Assembly: GCF_900107095.1 (NCBI RefSeq)
Contig: NZ_FNOR01000009.1
Coordinates: 1-64,000 of the forward strand
Direction: 5' to 3'
DNA: 64,000 nt
DNA from: Collimonas sp. OK242
GTDB lineage: Bacteria; Pseudomonadota; Gammaproteobacteria; Burkholderiales; Burkholderiaceae_D
In this document: positions 38,157-47,033 of the stretch, piece by piece
Position numbering within the stretch: the stretch's first letter is position 1
Layout: every line of letters begins with the position of its first letter
Notes under the pieces: model-generated
The model's input: the letters and a program-made list of their open reading frames with translations, nothing else
What the model was told of the DNA's origin: nothing
Databases searched by the model: none
Program-made: the position numbers and the translations under genes

Positions 38157-38408
38157 TGTTTAGCCAAATCATCAGCGAAATCTTCGACAGCATTGCCCTC
38201 ACGTTGGCCGACTACGGCCAGTGCAAAGGCTGATTTCCCAGAATCCAGGAGCGATCTCATGACCCCTGTCTCGCTATCAAAGAGAAACCCGTATTTCGGT
38301 ATTTCTCATCTGCTGCGTGAGCGCGCATGGCCATTGCGTATGCTGTCATACCTCATACTACTGCTGATTACACCGGCGATGTTTGGGGCGGGCCTGTCCG
38401 CAATTTGA
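38157..38408 (+). CDS. Small predicted membrane protein
   Basis: Two in-frame starts each have a strong AGGAG site: ATG 38157 (CAGGAG 6 bases upstream, 83 residues) and ATG 38259 (CAGGAG, 49 residues). The C-terminal 23 residues (RMLSYLILLLITPAMFGAGL...) look like one membrane span after a basic region, which suits a small inner-membrane protein with a cytoplasmic N-terminus. The first part is Ser/Ala-rich and less protein-like, so the 49-residue form may be the real one. I do not recognise the family. It converges with the YqaA-like gene. Confidence 0.45.
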   Translation, partial: CLAKSSAKSSTALPSRWPTTASAKADFPESRSDLMTPVSLSKRNPYFGISHLLRERAWPLRMLSYLILLLITPAMFGAGLSAI

Positions 38409-38443
38409 TTCAAAAAAGCAACTGACGGCTCACAGCTCACCGT

Positions 38444-38935
38444 TCACGCGAGCCAGCTCGCAACTTCTCGCCAAAAGCCGTCCGGCACATGCATCAGCAG
38501 CCAGACCACCAACATATAGCGGACGAATTTACCGATCGCCATGTACATGACGGAAGGCCAAAACGGCAATTTCAGCCAGCCGCCCACAGTGCAGATGGGG
38601 TCGCCGATGCCCGGCACCCAGGCCAGCAGCATGGTTTTTGCGCCATAGCACTGCAGCCAGCCAAACCAGTTGCTGCCGCGCTCGCGGGCGAAAGCTTGCT
38701 TGGCGCCGTAGCCCATCCAGTAATCGACCACGCCGCCCAGGGTATTACCTGCCGTCGCGACGAAAATCACCGGCCAGAATAGCGCGCCGTTGGATTTGAT
38801 CACCGCAAACACTGCCGGTTCCGAGCCCAGCGGCAGCAAGGTAGCGGCGACAAAACTGATGATAAAGACGGAAGTTAAACCGACCGTCGGCACGGCTAGT
38901 GTCTTGAGCAACCATAAAACTGCGGATTCGATCAT
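38444..38935 (-). CDS. YqaA/DedA-like membrane protein
   Basis: The 163-residue polytopic protein has about four spans and matches the YqaA branch of the DedA/SNARE-associated superfamily. It has an FVAATLLPLGSEPAVF stretch, ATAGNTLGGVVDYWMGYGAK and WVPGIGDPICTVGGWLKLPF. DedA-like proteins take part in membrane lipid homeostasis and some are lipid flippases; the YqaA branch is uncharacterised as far as I know. It is a single gene between the small ORF and ilvA. Confidence 0.85.
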   Translation of the reverse strand: MIESAVLWLLKTLAVPTVGLTSVFIISFVAATLLPLGSEPAVFAVIKSNGALFWPVIFVATAGNTLGGVVDYWMGYGAKQAFARERGSNWFGWLQCYGAKTMLLAWVPGIGDPICTVGGWLKLPFWPSVMYMAIGKFVRYMLVVWLLMHVPDGFWREVASWLA

Positions 38936-39083
38936 AGGGGCACTTCAAAGAGACGGCAGATGCGGTGCGCGCAACAGCATATGAGGTTGTTGATAACGTT
39001 TATTGCGCTGCGGCCGACAAAACCTGGTGACGATTAAAAGCCGTCCATTATAATGATCCGCTGTTCTTTCCGGCCTGATCCCC

Positions 39084-39103
39084 TTGTCGAGTGCTCTCGA
39101 CAA
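39084..39103 (+). promoter_or_regulatory. Hairpin in the ilvA leader
   Basis: TTGTCGAG and CTCGACAA form a perfect 8-bp stem with a TGCT loop, ending 17 bases before the ilvA start. A TATAAT at 39049-39054 upstream would place it in the transcript. It may influence ilvA translation. No leader peptide rich in Ile, Val or Leu is visible. Confidence 0.4.
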
Positions 39104-39120
39104 CCCAATTTGACGACAAC

Positions 39121-40647
39121 ATGACCACAGACTATTTGCAGAAAATCCTCACCGCCCGCGTCTACGATGTCGCGGTCGAATCCCCGCTTGAATTTGCGCC
39201 GACCCTGTCGCAGCGCATTGGCAACCCGATTTATTTCAAGCGTGAAGATGTGCAAAGCGTGTTCAGTTTCAAATTGCGCGGCGCCTACAACAAGATGGCC
39301 AGCCTGACCCCGGCCCAGCTCAAGCGCGGCGTGATCTGCGCTTCCGCAGGCAACCATGCGCAAGGACTGGCGCTGTCGGCTGCCAAGCTCGGCTGCCGCG
39401 CCGTGATTGTAATGCCGACCACCACGCCGCAGGTCAAGGTCGATGCGGTCCGCGCGCGCGGCGGTGAAGTAGTGCTGTTCGGCGACTCCTATACCGATGC
39501 CTACAACCACGCGCTGACGCTGGAAAAGAAACTCAAGCTGACGTTTGTCCATCCGTTCGACGACCCGCATGTGATCGCCGGCCAGGGCACCATCGGCATG
39601 GAAATCCTGCGCCAGCACGCCGGGCCTATCCACGCGATTTTCGTGCCGATCGGCGGCGGCGGCCTGATTGCCGGTATCGCCGCCTATGTCAAAACGGTAA
39701 GGCCTGAGATCAAGATCATCGGTGTGCAAACCACCGATTCCGACGCCATGGCGCGCAGCCTGAAGGCCGGCCGCCGCGTCACGCTGCCGGATGTCGGCCT
39801 GTTTGCCGATGGCACCGCAGTCAAGCTGGTGGGTGAAGAAACCTTCCGCCTGGCGCGCATGTATGTGGACGAAGTGATCCTGGTCGATACCGATGCGGTC
39901 TGCACCGCGATCAAAGATGTTTTCCAGGATACGCGCAGCATTCTGGAACCGTCCGGAGCGCTGGCGGTGGCCGGCGCCAAAGCCTATGTCGAACGCGCCA
40001 AGAGCACCCGCAAGCCGATCAAGGACCAGACCCTGATCACCATTGCGTCCGGCGCCAACATGAATTTCGACCGCTTGCGCTTCGTCGCCGAAATGGCCGA
40101 TATCGGCCAATTGCGCGAAGCCGTGTATGCCGTCACCATCCCGGAAGAGCACGGCAGCTTCCGCCGCTTCTGCGAACTGGTCGGGCCGCGTAACGTCACC
40201 GAGTTCAACTATCGCATCAGCGATGAGAAAATCGCCCATGTGTTTGTCGGCGTACAGACTTCGAGCGCCGAAGAAGCCAGCCTGATCGCCAAGAATTTCG
40301 AGAAACACGGCTTCAGCACGCTCGACCTGACCCATGACGAGCTGGCCAAGGTCCATGTGCGGCATCTGGTGGGCGGCAAAAGCCCGTTGGCGAAAAACGA
40401 ATTGCTGTACCGCTTTGAATTCCCGGAGCGTCCGGGCGCGTTGATGCGTTTCTTGAATTCGATGGCGCCGGACTGGAATATCAGCCTGTTCCACTATCGC
40501 AGCCAGGGCGGCGACGTCGGCCGCATCCTGGTCGGACTGCAAGTGCCGAAAAAGGAAATGAAAGTTTTCCGCGCATTCCTGGCCGGCCTGGGCTATCGCT
40601 ATTGGGATGAAAGCAGCAATCCGGTCTATAAATTATTTCTTGGTTAA
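39121..40647 (+). CDS. ilvA: Threonine ammonia-lyase (biosynthetic)
   Basis: IlvA deaminates threonine to 2-oxobutanoate, the first step to isoleucine. The 508-residue product has the PLP Lys in SFKLRGAYNK (K51) and the phosphate-binding GGGGLIAGIAAY loop. Two ACT-like regulatory domains follow (about 325-508; EEHGSFRRFCELVG, RFEFPERPGALMRFLNSM), which bind isoleucine or valine in the biosynthetic, long form. I chose ATG 39121; the frame also opens at 39091. The ribosome binding site is weak and a hairpin lies just upstream. Confidence 0.96.
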   Translation: MTTDYLQKILTARVYDVAVESPLEFAPTLSQRIGNPIYFKREDVQSVFSFKLRGAYNKMASLTPAQLKRGVICASAGNHAQGLALSAAKLGCRAVIVMPTTTPQVKVDAVRARGGEVVLFGDSYTDAYNHALTLEKKLKLTFVHPFDDPHVIAGQGTIGMEILRQHAGPIHAIFVPIGGGGLIAGIAAYVKTVRPEIKIIGVQTTDSDAMARSLKAGRRVTLPDVGLFADGTAVKLVGEETFRLARMYVDEVILVDTDAVCTAIKDVFQDTRSILEPSGALAVAGAKAYVERAKSTRKPIKDQTLITIASGANMNFDRLRFVAEMADIGQLREAVYAVTIPEEHGSFRRFCELVGPRNVTEFNYRISDEKIAHVFVGVQTSSAEEASLIAKNFEKHGFSTLDLTHDELAKVHVRHLVGGKSPLAKNELLYRFEFPERPGALMRFLNSMAPDWNISLFHYRSQGGDVGRILVGLQVPKKEMKVFRAFLAGLGYRYWDESSNPVYKLFLG

Positions 40648-40791
40648 GACGATCTGCCTCGCTTGCAGTGCTCGCACTGCAAGCGCCGGGCGCCTTGCTT
40701 CGCATCCGGCTGCGACCGCCCAAATATCCAACTAATACCCTTCATGCCCTCATCTGGCAAAATACTGCTTTATTAAGCACATGCAAAAGCC

Positions 40792-41631
40792 ATGACCATC
40801 TCGAACACGCCTGACGCCTCGCCGCTAGGCAAACCCGCCGCCTACCAGACACAATACCAGCCATCGCTGCTGTTTCCGATTGCCCGCCTGGGCAAGCGCG
40901 AAGAAATCGGCATCAGCGGCACGCTGCCGTTTTTCGGCGTCGATATCTGGAACGCCTACGAGGTATCCTGGCTGAATTTGCGCGGCAAGCCGCAGGTTGC
41001 CATCGCCACTTTCACGGTCCCGGCGGATTCTCCCAATATCGTCGAGTCGAAATCGTTCAAGCTGTACCTGAATTCCTTCAACCAGACCAAGCTGGCTGAC
41101 ACCGATGCGCTGTTGCAGCTATTGCGCGCAGACCTGTCGGCGGGTTTCGGCGCGCCGGTACATGTCACCCTGAGCACCGCAGATGCATTCTCCGAACTCA
41201 AGCTGCAAGAGCCGCAAGGCTTGCTGCTGGACCGGCTGGATATTGAAGTCAGCGAATACCAGCCGAATCCATCTTTATTAAAATGCGACCCGAACCAGCT
41301 TGTCGTTGAAGAAACCTTGCTATCGCATTTGCTGAAATCGAATTGCCTGGTTACCGGCCAGCCGGACTGGGGCAGCGTGCAAATCCATTATGTCGGCGCC
41401 GCCATCGATCAGGAGAGCTTGCTCAAGTACCTGATCAGCTTCCGCGACCACAACGAATTCCATGAACAGTGCGTTGAGCGTATTTTTATGGACCTGATGC
41501 GCAACTGTTCGCCACAGAAGTTGTCTGTCTATGCGCGCTATACCCGGCGCGGTGGTCTCGATATCAATCCATGGCGCAGCAATTTCTCTACTTCGCAGCC
41601 ACCGTTGAATTGGCGCCAGGCAAGGCAATAG
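40792..41631 (+). CDS. queF: NADPH-dependent 7-cyano-7-deazaguanine reductase
   Basis: QueF reduces the nitrile preQ0 to preQ1 in queuosine tRNA modification. The 279-residue protein is the long, two-domain (E. coli-like) type. It has the QueF motif ESKSFKLY (residues 85-92) and the catalytic Cys and Asp in [12 protein letters not shown] (C185, D192). The later [13 protein letters not shown] stretch binds substrate in the family. No other queuosine genes are next to it. Confidence 0.96.
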   Translation: MTISNTPDASPLGKPAAYQTQYQPSLLFPIARLGKREEIGISGTLPFFGVDIWNAYEVSWLNLRGKPQVAIATFTVPADSPNIVESKSFKLYLNSFNQTKLADTDALLQLLRADLSAGFGAPVHVTLSTADAFSELKLQEPQGLLLDRLDIEVSEYQPNPSLLKCDPNQLVVEETLLSHLLKSNCLVTGQPDWGSVQIHYVGAAIDQESLLKYLISFRDHNEFHEQCVERIFMDLMRNCSPQKLSVYARYTRRGGLDINPWRSNFSTSQPPLNWRQARQ

Positions 41632-41764
41632 TTAACAATTAGCCACAAATCGTGGCAAAAAGACAGCACTTAAATAGCTGAATGACAATTATTTGGTCAG
41701 GAATATTGACGCTCAAAGGATCGGCGTCTACCTTACGACCTCGCTGTAAAGGATCCTTTTGCAT

Positions 41765-42376
41765 ATGACAATTTCTTCTCGTTTTACCGCTCTCAGACGC
41801 ACCGCTTTACTCTCCTGCATGACCGCACTGGTCGCTGCGGGTACGCCGGCCCAGGCTCAGGAAACCCCGGACACCACCGGCTGGTTCAGCAAAACCCTCT
41901 CGCAGACCAAAAACCGGTTCGACAATATTGTCGAAAACGGCGACATGGAAGTGTATCTGTCGGGTTATTCCTATCATGGCCGTCACACCTATACGAAAGA
42001 GCGCATAGAGGAATTGAATGAAAAGGCCTGGGGCCTGGGTGGCGGCCGCACCATCCGCAATGAAAGCGGCAATGACGAATCCCTGTACCTGTTTGCGATC
42101 CGCGACTCCCATTTCAAGCCGCAGGTCATGGCCGGCTATGCCTATGAATGGATCTGGAATGTGCCCAAGACGCCAGTCGAAGTCGGCGCCGGTTATACCG
42201 CCATGTTGATGAGCCGCCAGGATTATTTCGGCGGCTTTCCATTCCCGATTGCCTTGCCGGTCGTGTCGCTAGGCGTCAAAGGCGCCAAGTTAATGGGATC
42301 CTATGTGCCTCGCCTGTCGCAGAATAAGGGCAATGGCGACGTCTGGCTGGTATTTGCGCGCTTTGAAGTTAAGTAA
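41765..42376 (+). CDS. pagP: Lipid A palmitoyltransferase PagP
   Basis: PagP is an outer-membrane beta-barrel enzyme that adds palmitate to lipid A, helping resist antimicrobial peptides. The 203-residue precursor has a signal peptide ending near AQAQ. The catalytic residues are seen in SYHGRHTYTKE (H71) and AIRDSHFKPQ (D114, S115). The family end motif GNGDVWLVFARFEVK is present. ATG 41765 is 11 bases after AAAGGA; a TTG at 41759 in frame has closer spacing, so the first two residues are uncertain. Confidence 0.9.
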   Translation: MTISSRFTALRRTALLSCMTALVAAGTPAQAQETPDTTGWFSKTLSQTKNRFDNIVENGDMEVYLSGYSYHGRHTYTKERIEELNEKAWGLGGGRTIRNESGNDESLYLFAIRDSHFKPQVMAGYAYEWIWNVPKTPVEVGAGYTAMLMSRQDYFGGFPFPIALPVVSLGVKGAKLMGSYVPRLSQNKGNGDVWLVFARFEVK

Positions 42377-42742
42377 AAACTCAGGTCATCGCGCTAAGAC
42401 GATGACCGCAAGTTGATGTTGTTGACTGGAATCAAGTCTATAATCTGAGATAGGCGCCATTAATGAAGGCCGTTAATGGACGCAAAAGCAGGACGCAAAA
42501 GCAGAACGTAAAAACAGAACGCAATCACACCGTAGCCTGAGTTATGCTGACTTGGGCCAAGATCGGGGGAGACCTTGCAATGACCGCTACAATCACATTA
42601 TTGCGATCGGTAGCCCCGGAAATTGGCCTGTTTTCGATATGCTGCGGCAGTTTTAGTGGTGGCCTGAATGGTTGCTTGCATGCTGACCTGAACACTGACT
42701 TAGACACAACCACCCGTATTGTGCCGCATACCAATTTGTATT
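42377..42742. other. Non-coding region before ptsN, with a small tandem repeat
   Basis: These 366 bases contain no convincing gene. A TATAAT box (42439-42444) without a good -35 and a short tandem repeat (42478-42526) stand out. A 67-codon frame at 42544-42750 is Cys- and Ser-rich, overlaps ptsN and is probably not real. In relatives I would expect hpf (and rpoN) immediately before ptsN, and neither is present. Confidence 0.5.
42478..42526 (+). repeat. Short tandem repeat (about 13 bp, 3.5 copies)
   Basis: GGACGCAAAAGCA occurs twice in tandem, followed by GAACGTAAAAACA and GAACGCAATCA. Such arrays can arise by slippage. It lies in the presumed leader region of ptsN. Confidence 0.6.
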
Positions 42743-43219
42743 ATGACTAATCTTGCAAAAATCCTGCCCACACAAAATGTGGCGTTGGATCTGGAAGTCT
42801 CCAGTAAAAAACGCGCCTTCGAACAAGCCGGTTTACTCTTCGAAAACAATTGCGGGATTGCCCGCTCTACCGTCTCCGACAACTTGTTTGCGCGTGAGCG
42901 CCTAGGTTCTACCGGCCTCGGCCATGGCGTCGCCGTGCCGCATGGCCGCGTCAAGGGATTGAAAGCGCCGCTGGCCGCCTTTGTGCGCCTGGCCGAACCG
43001 ATTCCCTTCGAATCGCCGGATGGCGAACCGGTCCGCCTGCTGGTGTTTTTGCTGATTCCGGACAACGTCACCCAGCAACATCTGGAAATCCTGTCGGAAA
43101 TCGCCGAAATGTTTTCCAGCGATGCCTTCCGTACCATTCTGGCCAGCGATCCCGATCCGGCCTCGGTGCACGCCCATATCGTCGCCTGGCAGCCCATGGG
43201 CACCGAAAATGCGACATAA
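42743..43219 (+). CDS. ptsN: Nitrogen PTS enzyme IIA (EIIA-Ntr)
   Basis: PtsN is the phosphate-accepting IIA protein of the regulatory nitrogen PTS. The 158-residue product has the phosphorylation His in TGLGHGVAVPHGRVKG and the family's start pattern (KILPTQNVALDLEVSSKKRA). I chose ATG 42743; the frame extends eight codons upstream. It is followed by hprK and rapZ, the usual PTS-Ntr order in betaproteobacteria. Confidence 0.94.
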   Translation: MTNLAKILPTQNVALDLEVSSKKRAFEQAGLLFENNCGIARSTVSDNLFARERLGSTGLGHGVAVPHGRVKGLKAPLAAFVRLAEPIPFESPDGEPVRLLVFLLIPDNVTQQHLEILSEIAEMFSSDAFRTILASDPDPASVHAHIVAWQPMGTENAT

Positions 43220-43244
43220 TTTGGTGTAAGAACCTGTCGCTTCC

Positions 43245-43286
43245 AAGATCGCGCTCATCGTGTCTGGGTCGCCTACGGGCGATCTT
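43245..43286. other. Inverted repeat between ptsN and hprK
   Basis: AAGATCGC (43245-43252) pairs with GCGATCTT (43279-43286). It has no T run and is probably a weak hairpin within one transcript. Confidence 0.3.
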
Positions 43287-43318
43287 ACTTTGCCACCTAA
43301 CCAAGCCAGACGCCAACC

Positions 43319-44266
43319 ATGCCCGTTTCCACGCCCTTATCGATTCAGCAGCTGTATGACGAAAATCGCGAATCGTTGCAACTAGGCTGGTTTGCCGGTT
43401 TCCCCGGCGGCGAACGCCTGATTTCCGGCGATGCCGCCTCGGCGGCCGACCAGGTCGGCCATCTGAACCTGATCCATCCGGGCCGGATCCAGGTCTTCGG
43501 CCACCAGGAAACCGAATACTATCAACGCCTCTCGGCCTCCTCGCGAGTCCATCAGACCGCTGAACTGGTGGCCGGCGCACCACCCGCCTTCATCATCGCG
43601 CAAGGATTGGCGACGCCGCCGAACATTCTTGAGATCTGCGACGAAAAGAACATTCCGCTGTTTTCGACGCCGTTGCCGGCAGCGCAGGTGATCGATTACC
43701 TGCGGGTATACCTGTCGAAAAAACTGGCGCAACGGATCACCATGCATGGCGTGTTCATGGACGTGCTGGGAGTCGGCGTGCTGATTACCGGCGAGTCCGG
43801 CCTCGGCAAAAGCGAACTGGGGCTGGAACTGATCTCGCGCAGCCACGGCCTGGTGGCCGACGATGCGGTCGAGTTTTCCCGCATCGCGCCGAACATGATT
43901 GAGGGACGCTGCCCGCACCTGCTGCAAAATCTGCTGGAGGTACGCGGCCTGGGCCTGCTCGACATCAAGACTATCTTCGGCGAAACCGCGGTACGCCGAA
44001 AAATGCGCCTCAAGCTGATCGTACATCTGGTGCGGCGCGCCACCTTGGAAGAAAATTACGAGCGCCTGCCGCTCGACGCTAACACCCAGGAAGTACTGGG
44101 GCTGCCGATCCGCAAAGTCATCATCCCGGTCGCCGCCGGCCGCAATATTGCGGTACTGCTGGAAGCCGCTGTGCGCAATACCATCCTGCAACTGCGCGGC
44201 ATCGATACGCTCAAGGATTTCATCGCCCGCCAGCGTATTGCGATGGATAGCGACAGCGATCTTTAA
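43319..44266 (+). CDS. hprK: HPr kinase/phosphorylase
   Basis: HprK phosphorylates and dephosphorylates HPr at a serine. The 315-residue product has the N-terminal HPrK domain and the catalytic C-terminal domain with a P-loop GESGLGKS (158-165), the family signature [13 protein letters not shown] and the conserved [14 protein letters not shown] stretch. In betaproteobacteria without a sugar PTS it works with the nitrogen PTS. It starts 99 bases after ptsN. Confidence 0.96.
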   Translation: MPVSTPLSIQQLYDENRESLQLGWFAGFPGGERLISGDAASAADQVGHLNLIHPGRIQVFGHQETEYYQRLSASSRVHQTAELVAGAPPAFIIAQGLATPPNILEICDEKNIPLFSTPLPAAQVIDYLRVYLSKKLAQRITMHGVFMDVLGVGVLITGESGLGKSELGLELISRSHGLVADDAVEFSRIAPNMIEGRCPHLLQNLLEVRGLGLLDIKTIFGETAVRRKMRLKLIVHLVRRATLEENYERLPLDANTQEVLGLPIRKVIIPVAAGRNIAVLLEAAVRNTILQLRGIDTLKDFIARQRIAMDSDSDL

Positions 44267-44352
44267 ATATCCGAAATCCGCATCGTCATAAAATACAAGG
44301 TGGGCGCCCCACCCTGTGTTCTCGATCGCCGTACTTACGGTATCATTAAATA

Positions 44353-45216
44353 ATGCGCATAATTCTTATCACTGGCATCTCCGGCTCCGGCAAATCGGTC
44401 GCTCTTCGCGTGCTCGAAGATGCCGGTTATTTTTGCGTCGACAATCTGCCGCCGACCTTGCTGCGGGATCTGGTCGCGACGCGCCGGCATGAGGGTGCGC
44501 AAATGCTGGCGGTGGCTACCGACGCTCGCAGCGCCGATTCGCTCACCGGCCTGGCGTCGGACATCCAGCAATTGCGAGCGGAAGGACACGACGTCAAAGT
44601 GTTTTTCCTGACAGCGCAGACCGAATCCCTGATCGCCCGCTTTTCCGAAACCCGCCGCAGCCATCCCTTATCGCACCGCCTGCTGCCGGGCCAGAATCCG
44701 GCCGACCGTCTGACATTGACCGAATGCATTTTGAATGAACGCGAGATGCTGGTCGAGATCGAAGGCATCGGCCTTACGATAGATACCTCCGACGTCAGCG
44801 CCAATCGGCTGCGCGGCTGGATCAAGGAACTGGTCGATACCGAACCGGCGCCGCTGACCTTGCTGTTCGAATCGTTTGCCTTCAAACGCGGAGTGCCGCT
44901 CGATGCCGACCTGGTGTTCGACGTGCGCATGTTGCCGAATCCTCATTACGACGCCAATCTGCGTCCGCTGACCGGACGCGATCAGCCTGTCATCGCCTTC
45001 CTGGAAGACTTGCCGAAGGTAAGCGACCTGCTCGACGATATCCGCAACTTCGTCGAGAAATGGCTGCCGGCGTTCAAGGACGATAACCGCAGTTACCTGA
45101 CGGTAGCGATCGGTTGTACCGGCGGCCAGCATCGCTCGGTGTATATGGTCGAACAGCTGGCGCAATATTTCCAGGTTTCCGAACGCGTGGTGCGACGCCA
45201 TCGCGAACTGGGCTAG
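44353..45216 (+). CDS. rapZ: RNase adaptor protein RapZ
   Basis: RapZ is an ATP/GTP-binding protein that in enterobacteria guides RNase E to the small RNA GlmZ to control amino-sugar synthesis. The 287-residue product has Walker A GISGSGKS (8-15) and the [10 protein letters not shown] stretch. The C-terminal RNA-binding and sensing domain shows [19 protein letters not shown] and a basic RVVRRHREL end. Betaproteobacteria lack a known GlmZ, so the target here is uncertain. It follows hprK on the same strand. Confidence 0.95.
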   Translation: MRIILITGISGSGKSVALRVLEDAGYFCVDNLPPTLLRDLVATRRHEGAQMLAVATDARSADSLTGLASDIQQLRAEGHDVKVFFLTAQTESLIARFSETRRSHPLSHRLLPGQNPADRLTLTECILNEREMLVEIEGIGLTIDTSDVSANRLRGWIKELVDTEPAPLTLLFESFAFKRGVPLDADLVFDVRMLPNPHYDANLRPLTGRDQPVIAFLEDLPKVSDLLDDIRNFVEKWLPAFKDDNRSYLTVAIGCTGGQHRSVYMVEQLAQYFQVSERVVRRHRELG

Positions 45217-45269
45217 AAAACCCGGCTTCCCGGTTCAAGGCGGGCGCCGCTCACATCCAACCTACTACC

Positions 45270-45896
45270 ATGTCCGAAAACAACAACTGGATTCCGCTGT
45301 TCCCGCTCAATACCGTATTGTTTCCCGGTGGCGTGCTGCCGCTCAAGGTGTTTGAAACGCGTTACCTCGACATGCTGCGCGAATGCATGAGAAGTGAGCA
45401 GCCATTCGGCGTAGTGCTGATCAAATCAGGGCAAGAGGTCGGCAAGGCGGCCGAACCTGAAAGCGTAGGCTGCCTGACCAGGATTACCGAGTGGGACATG
45501 CAGGACCTGGGCGTGATGATGCTGCGCACCGAAGGCAGCCAGCGGTTCCGGATTGTGCAGCAGCGGGTGCTGTCCGACCAGCGCCTGGAGGCGCAGATAA
45601 CGCTGATCGAAGCCGACCAGGTAACGCGTCCCGATGATGTACATCTGCAATGCGCCAGCACTTTGAAGCTGGTGATCGATGACATCGACAAGAAAGGCCG
45701 GACGGCGCATGGTGTAAATTTCGCCAGCCCGTTCGCACTGCCGCCGCAATTCGGCAATGCGGGCTGGGTCGCCAACCGCTGGTGCGAAATCCTGCCGATC
45801 TCCTTGAAAGCACGCCAGAAACTGCTGGAACTGACCGACGGCCGCGAGCGGCTTGGCATAGTCCATCAATATCTTCTACAGCACAACATCATCTAA
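45270..45896 (+). CDS. LON substrate-binding domain protein
   Basis: This 208-residue protein corresponds to the N-terminal substrate-binding domain of the Lon protease alone (WIPLFPLNTVLFPGGVLPLK, KVFETRYLDMLRECM, EGSQRFRIVQQRVL), with a helical tail. No protease or ATPase domain is present. Stand-alone LON-domain proteins are common in proteobacteria, and their function is not established. I chose ATG 45270; the frame runs back into rapZ. Confidence 0.88.
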   Translation: MSENNNWIPLFPLNTVLFPGGVLPLKVFETRYLDMLRECMRSEQPFGVVLIKSGQEVGKAAEPESVGCLTRITEWDMQDLGVMMLRTEGSQRFRIVQQRVLSDQRLEAQITLIEADQVTRPDDVHLQCASTLKLVIDDIDKKGRTAHGVNFASPFALPPQFGNAGWVANRWCEILPISLKARQKLLELTDGRERLGIVHQYLLQHNII

Positions 45897-45905
45897 GCCG
45901 TAAAT

Positions 45906-47033
45906 TCAAGCGAACAAATCGGCTTCGCGTAAGACTTCCAGCAGCAATTTTTTGACCGGCGCCGGCAGCGGCGCGTCCGCCAGTTTTTCAGCCGGATACC
46001 AAACGTAGCTGGCTTGGGCGATACCTTCCAGTCGTCGCTTAAGCGCAATCTGGAACGGCGATATCTGCAATTTAAAATGGGTAAACACGTGAGTGAACGG
46101 CTGCAGCGGCTCGCATGATGCCACTTCGCCGAACGCCGCAGTGGCGCGATGTAACGTTGCCTCGAAATCCGCTCCCGGCGCGATTTCCGGCAGCGACAGC
46201 AAGCCGCCCCAGATACCGCTGTCGGGACGCTGCTCCAGCAACACCTGATGCTGATCGACGATCACCAGCATGCCGGTATGTTTTTCGGGAATGGCTTTTT
46301 TCGGCTTGCGCACCGGCAGTTGTCCAACCCGGTCGGCAGCCAGCGCCACACAACGTGACGCCAGCGGGCAAGTCGCACAAGATGGTTTGCTGCGGGTGCA
46401 AAGCGTTGCGCCGAGATCCATCAAGCCCTGGGTATACGACTCCACGCCTTGTTCCGGCAGCAGGGCGACGGCACGGCGCCACATTGCATCTTCGATCGGC
46501 TTGGCGCCGGGGTAACCATCGATGCCGAACACCCGGGCGAACACGCGTTTGACGTTGCCATCCAAAATCGCGGCCTGCACACCGTAAGAAAATGCCGCAA
46601 TGGCAGCCGCTGTCGAACGACCGATGCCGGGCAGATCTTGCAGCAGCACAGGATCCCGTGGAAATATCCCGCCATGTTCGGCCACCACGCGTTGCGCACA
46701 GCGATGCAGATTGCGCGCTCGCGTGTAATAACCCAAGCCGCTCCAATGCGCCATCACCTCTTCGCTTGGTGCGGCAGCCAGGGATTGCACATCCGGGAAG
46801 CTCGACAGGAAACGCTGGTAGTACGGAATCACAGCGGCCACCTGCGTTTGCTGCAGCATGATTTCGGACAGCCAGACACGATAGGCGTCACGCGAAGTCT
46901 GCCATGGCAATGCATGGCGGCCGTGTTGCTTCTGCCAGAGAATCACTGCAGCGGAAAAAGATGGATCGGCAAATGCCTGCGCATCTGCAGATTCGGTACT
47001 GCCGATGCTGCTATTAGTAACTACACGTTTCAT
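45906..47033 (-). CDS. mutY: A/G-specific adenine DNA glycosylase
   Basis: MutY removes adenine mispaired with 8-oxoguanine. The 375-residue product has the catalytic Glu in WLSEIMLQQTQVAAVIP and the HhH motif and Asp in LQDLPGIGRSTAAAIAAF. The 4Fe-4S ligands are C-TRSKPSC-ATC-PLASRC, and a C-terminal Nudix-like domain recognises 8-oxoG (EKHTGMLVIVDQHQVLLEQR). The dynamin-like gene and mutM lie upstream on the same strand, so the two oxidative-damage repair glycosylases are close together. Confidence 0.95.
   Translation of the reverse strand: MKRVVTNSSIGSTESADAQAFADPSFSAAVILWQKQHGRHALPWQTSRDAYRVWLSEIMLQQTQVAAVIPYYQRFLSSFPDVQSLAAAPSEEVMAHWSGLGYYTRARNLHRCAQRVVAEHGGIFPRDPVLLQDLPGIGRSTAAAIAAFSYGVQAAILDGNVKRVFARVFGIDGYPGAKPIEDAMWRRAVALLPEQGVESYTQGLMDLGATLCTRSKPSCATCPLASRCVALAADRVGQLPVRKPKKAIPEKHTGMLVIVDQHQVLLEQRPDSGIWGGLLSLPEIAPGADFEATLHRATAAFGEVASCEPLQPFTHVFTHFKLQISPFQIALKRRLEGIAQASYVWYPAEKLADAPLPAPVKKLLLEVLREADLFA

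Noticed and set aside
39034-40542. 502-codon minus-strand frame across ilvA
   Set aside because: Antisense shadow of a complete threonine ammonia-lyase gene.
42478-42526. Short repeats considered as a CRISPR array
   Set aside because: Units are about 13 bases in direct tandem with no spacers and no cas genes nearby.
42544-42750. Possible small protein before ptsN
   Set aside because: Cys- and Ser-rich frame without a ribosome binding site, overlapping ptsN. I treat it as non-coding.
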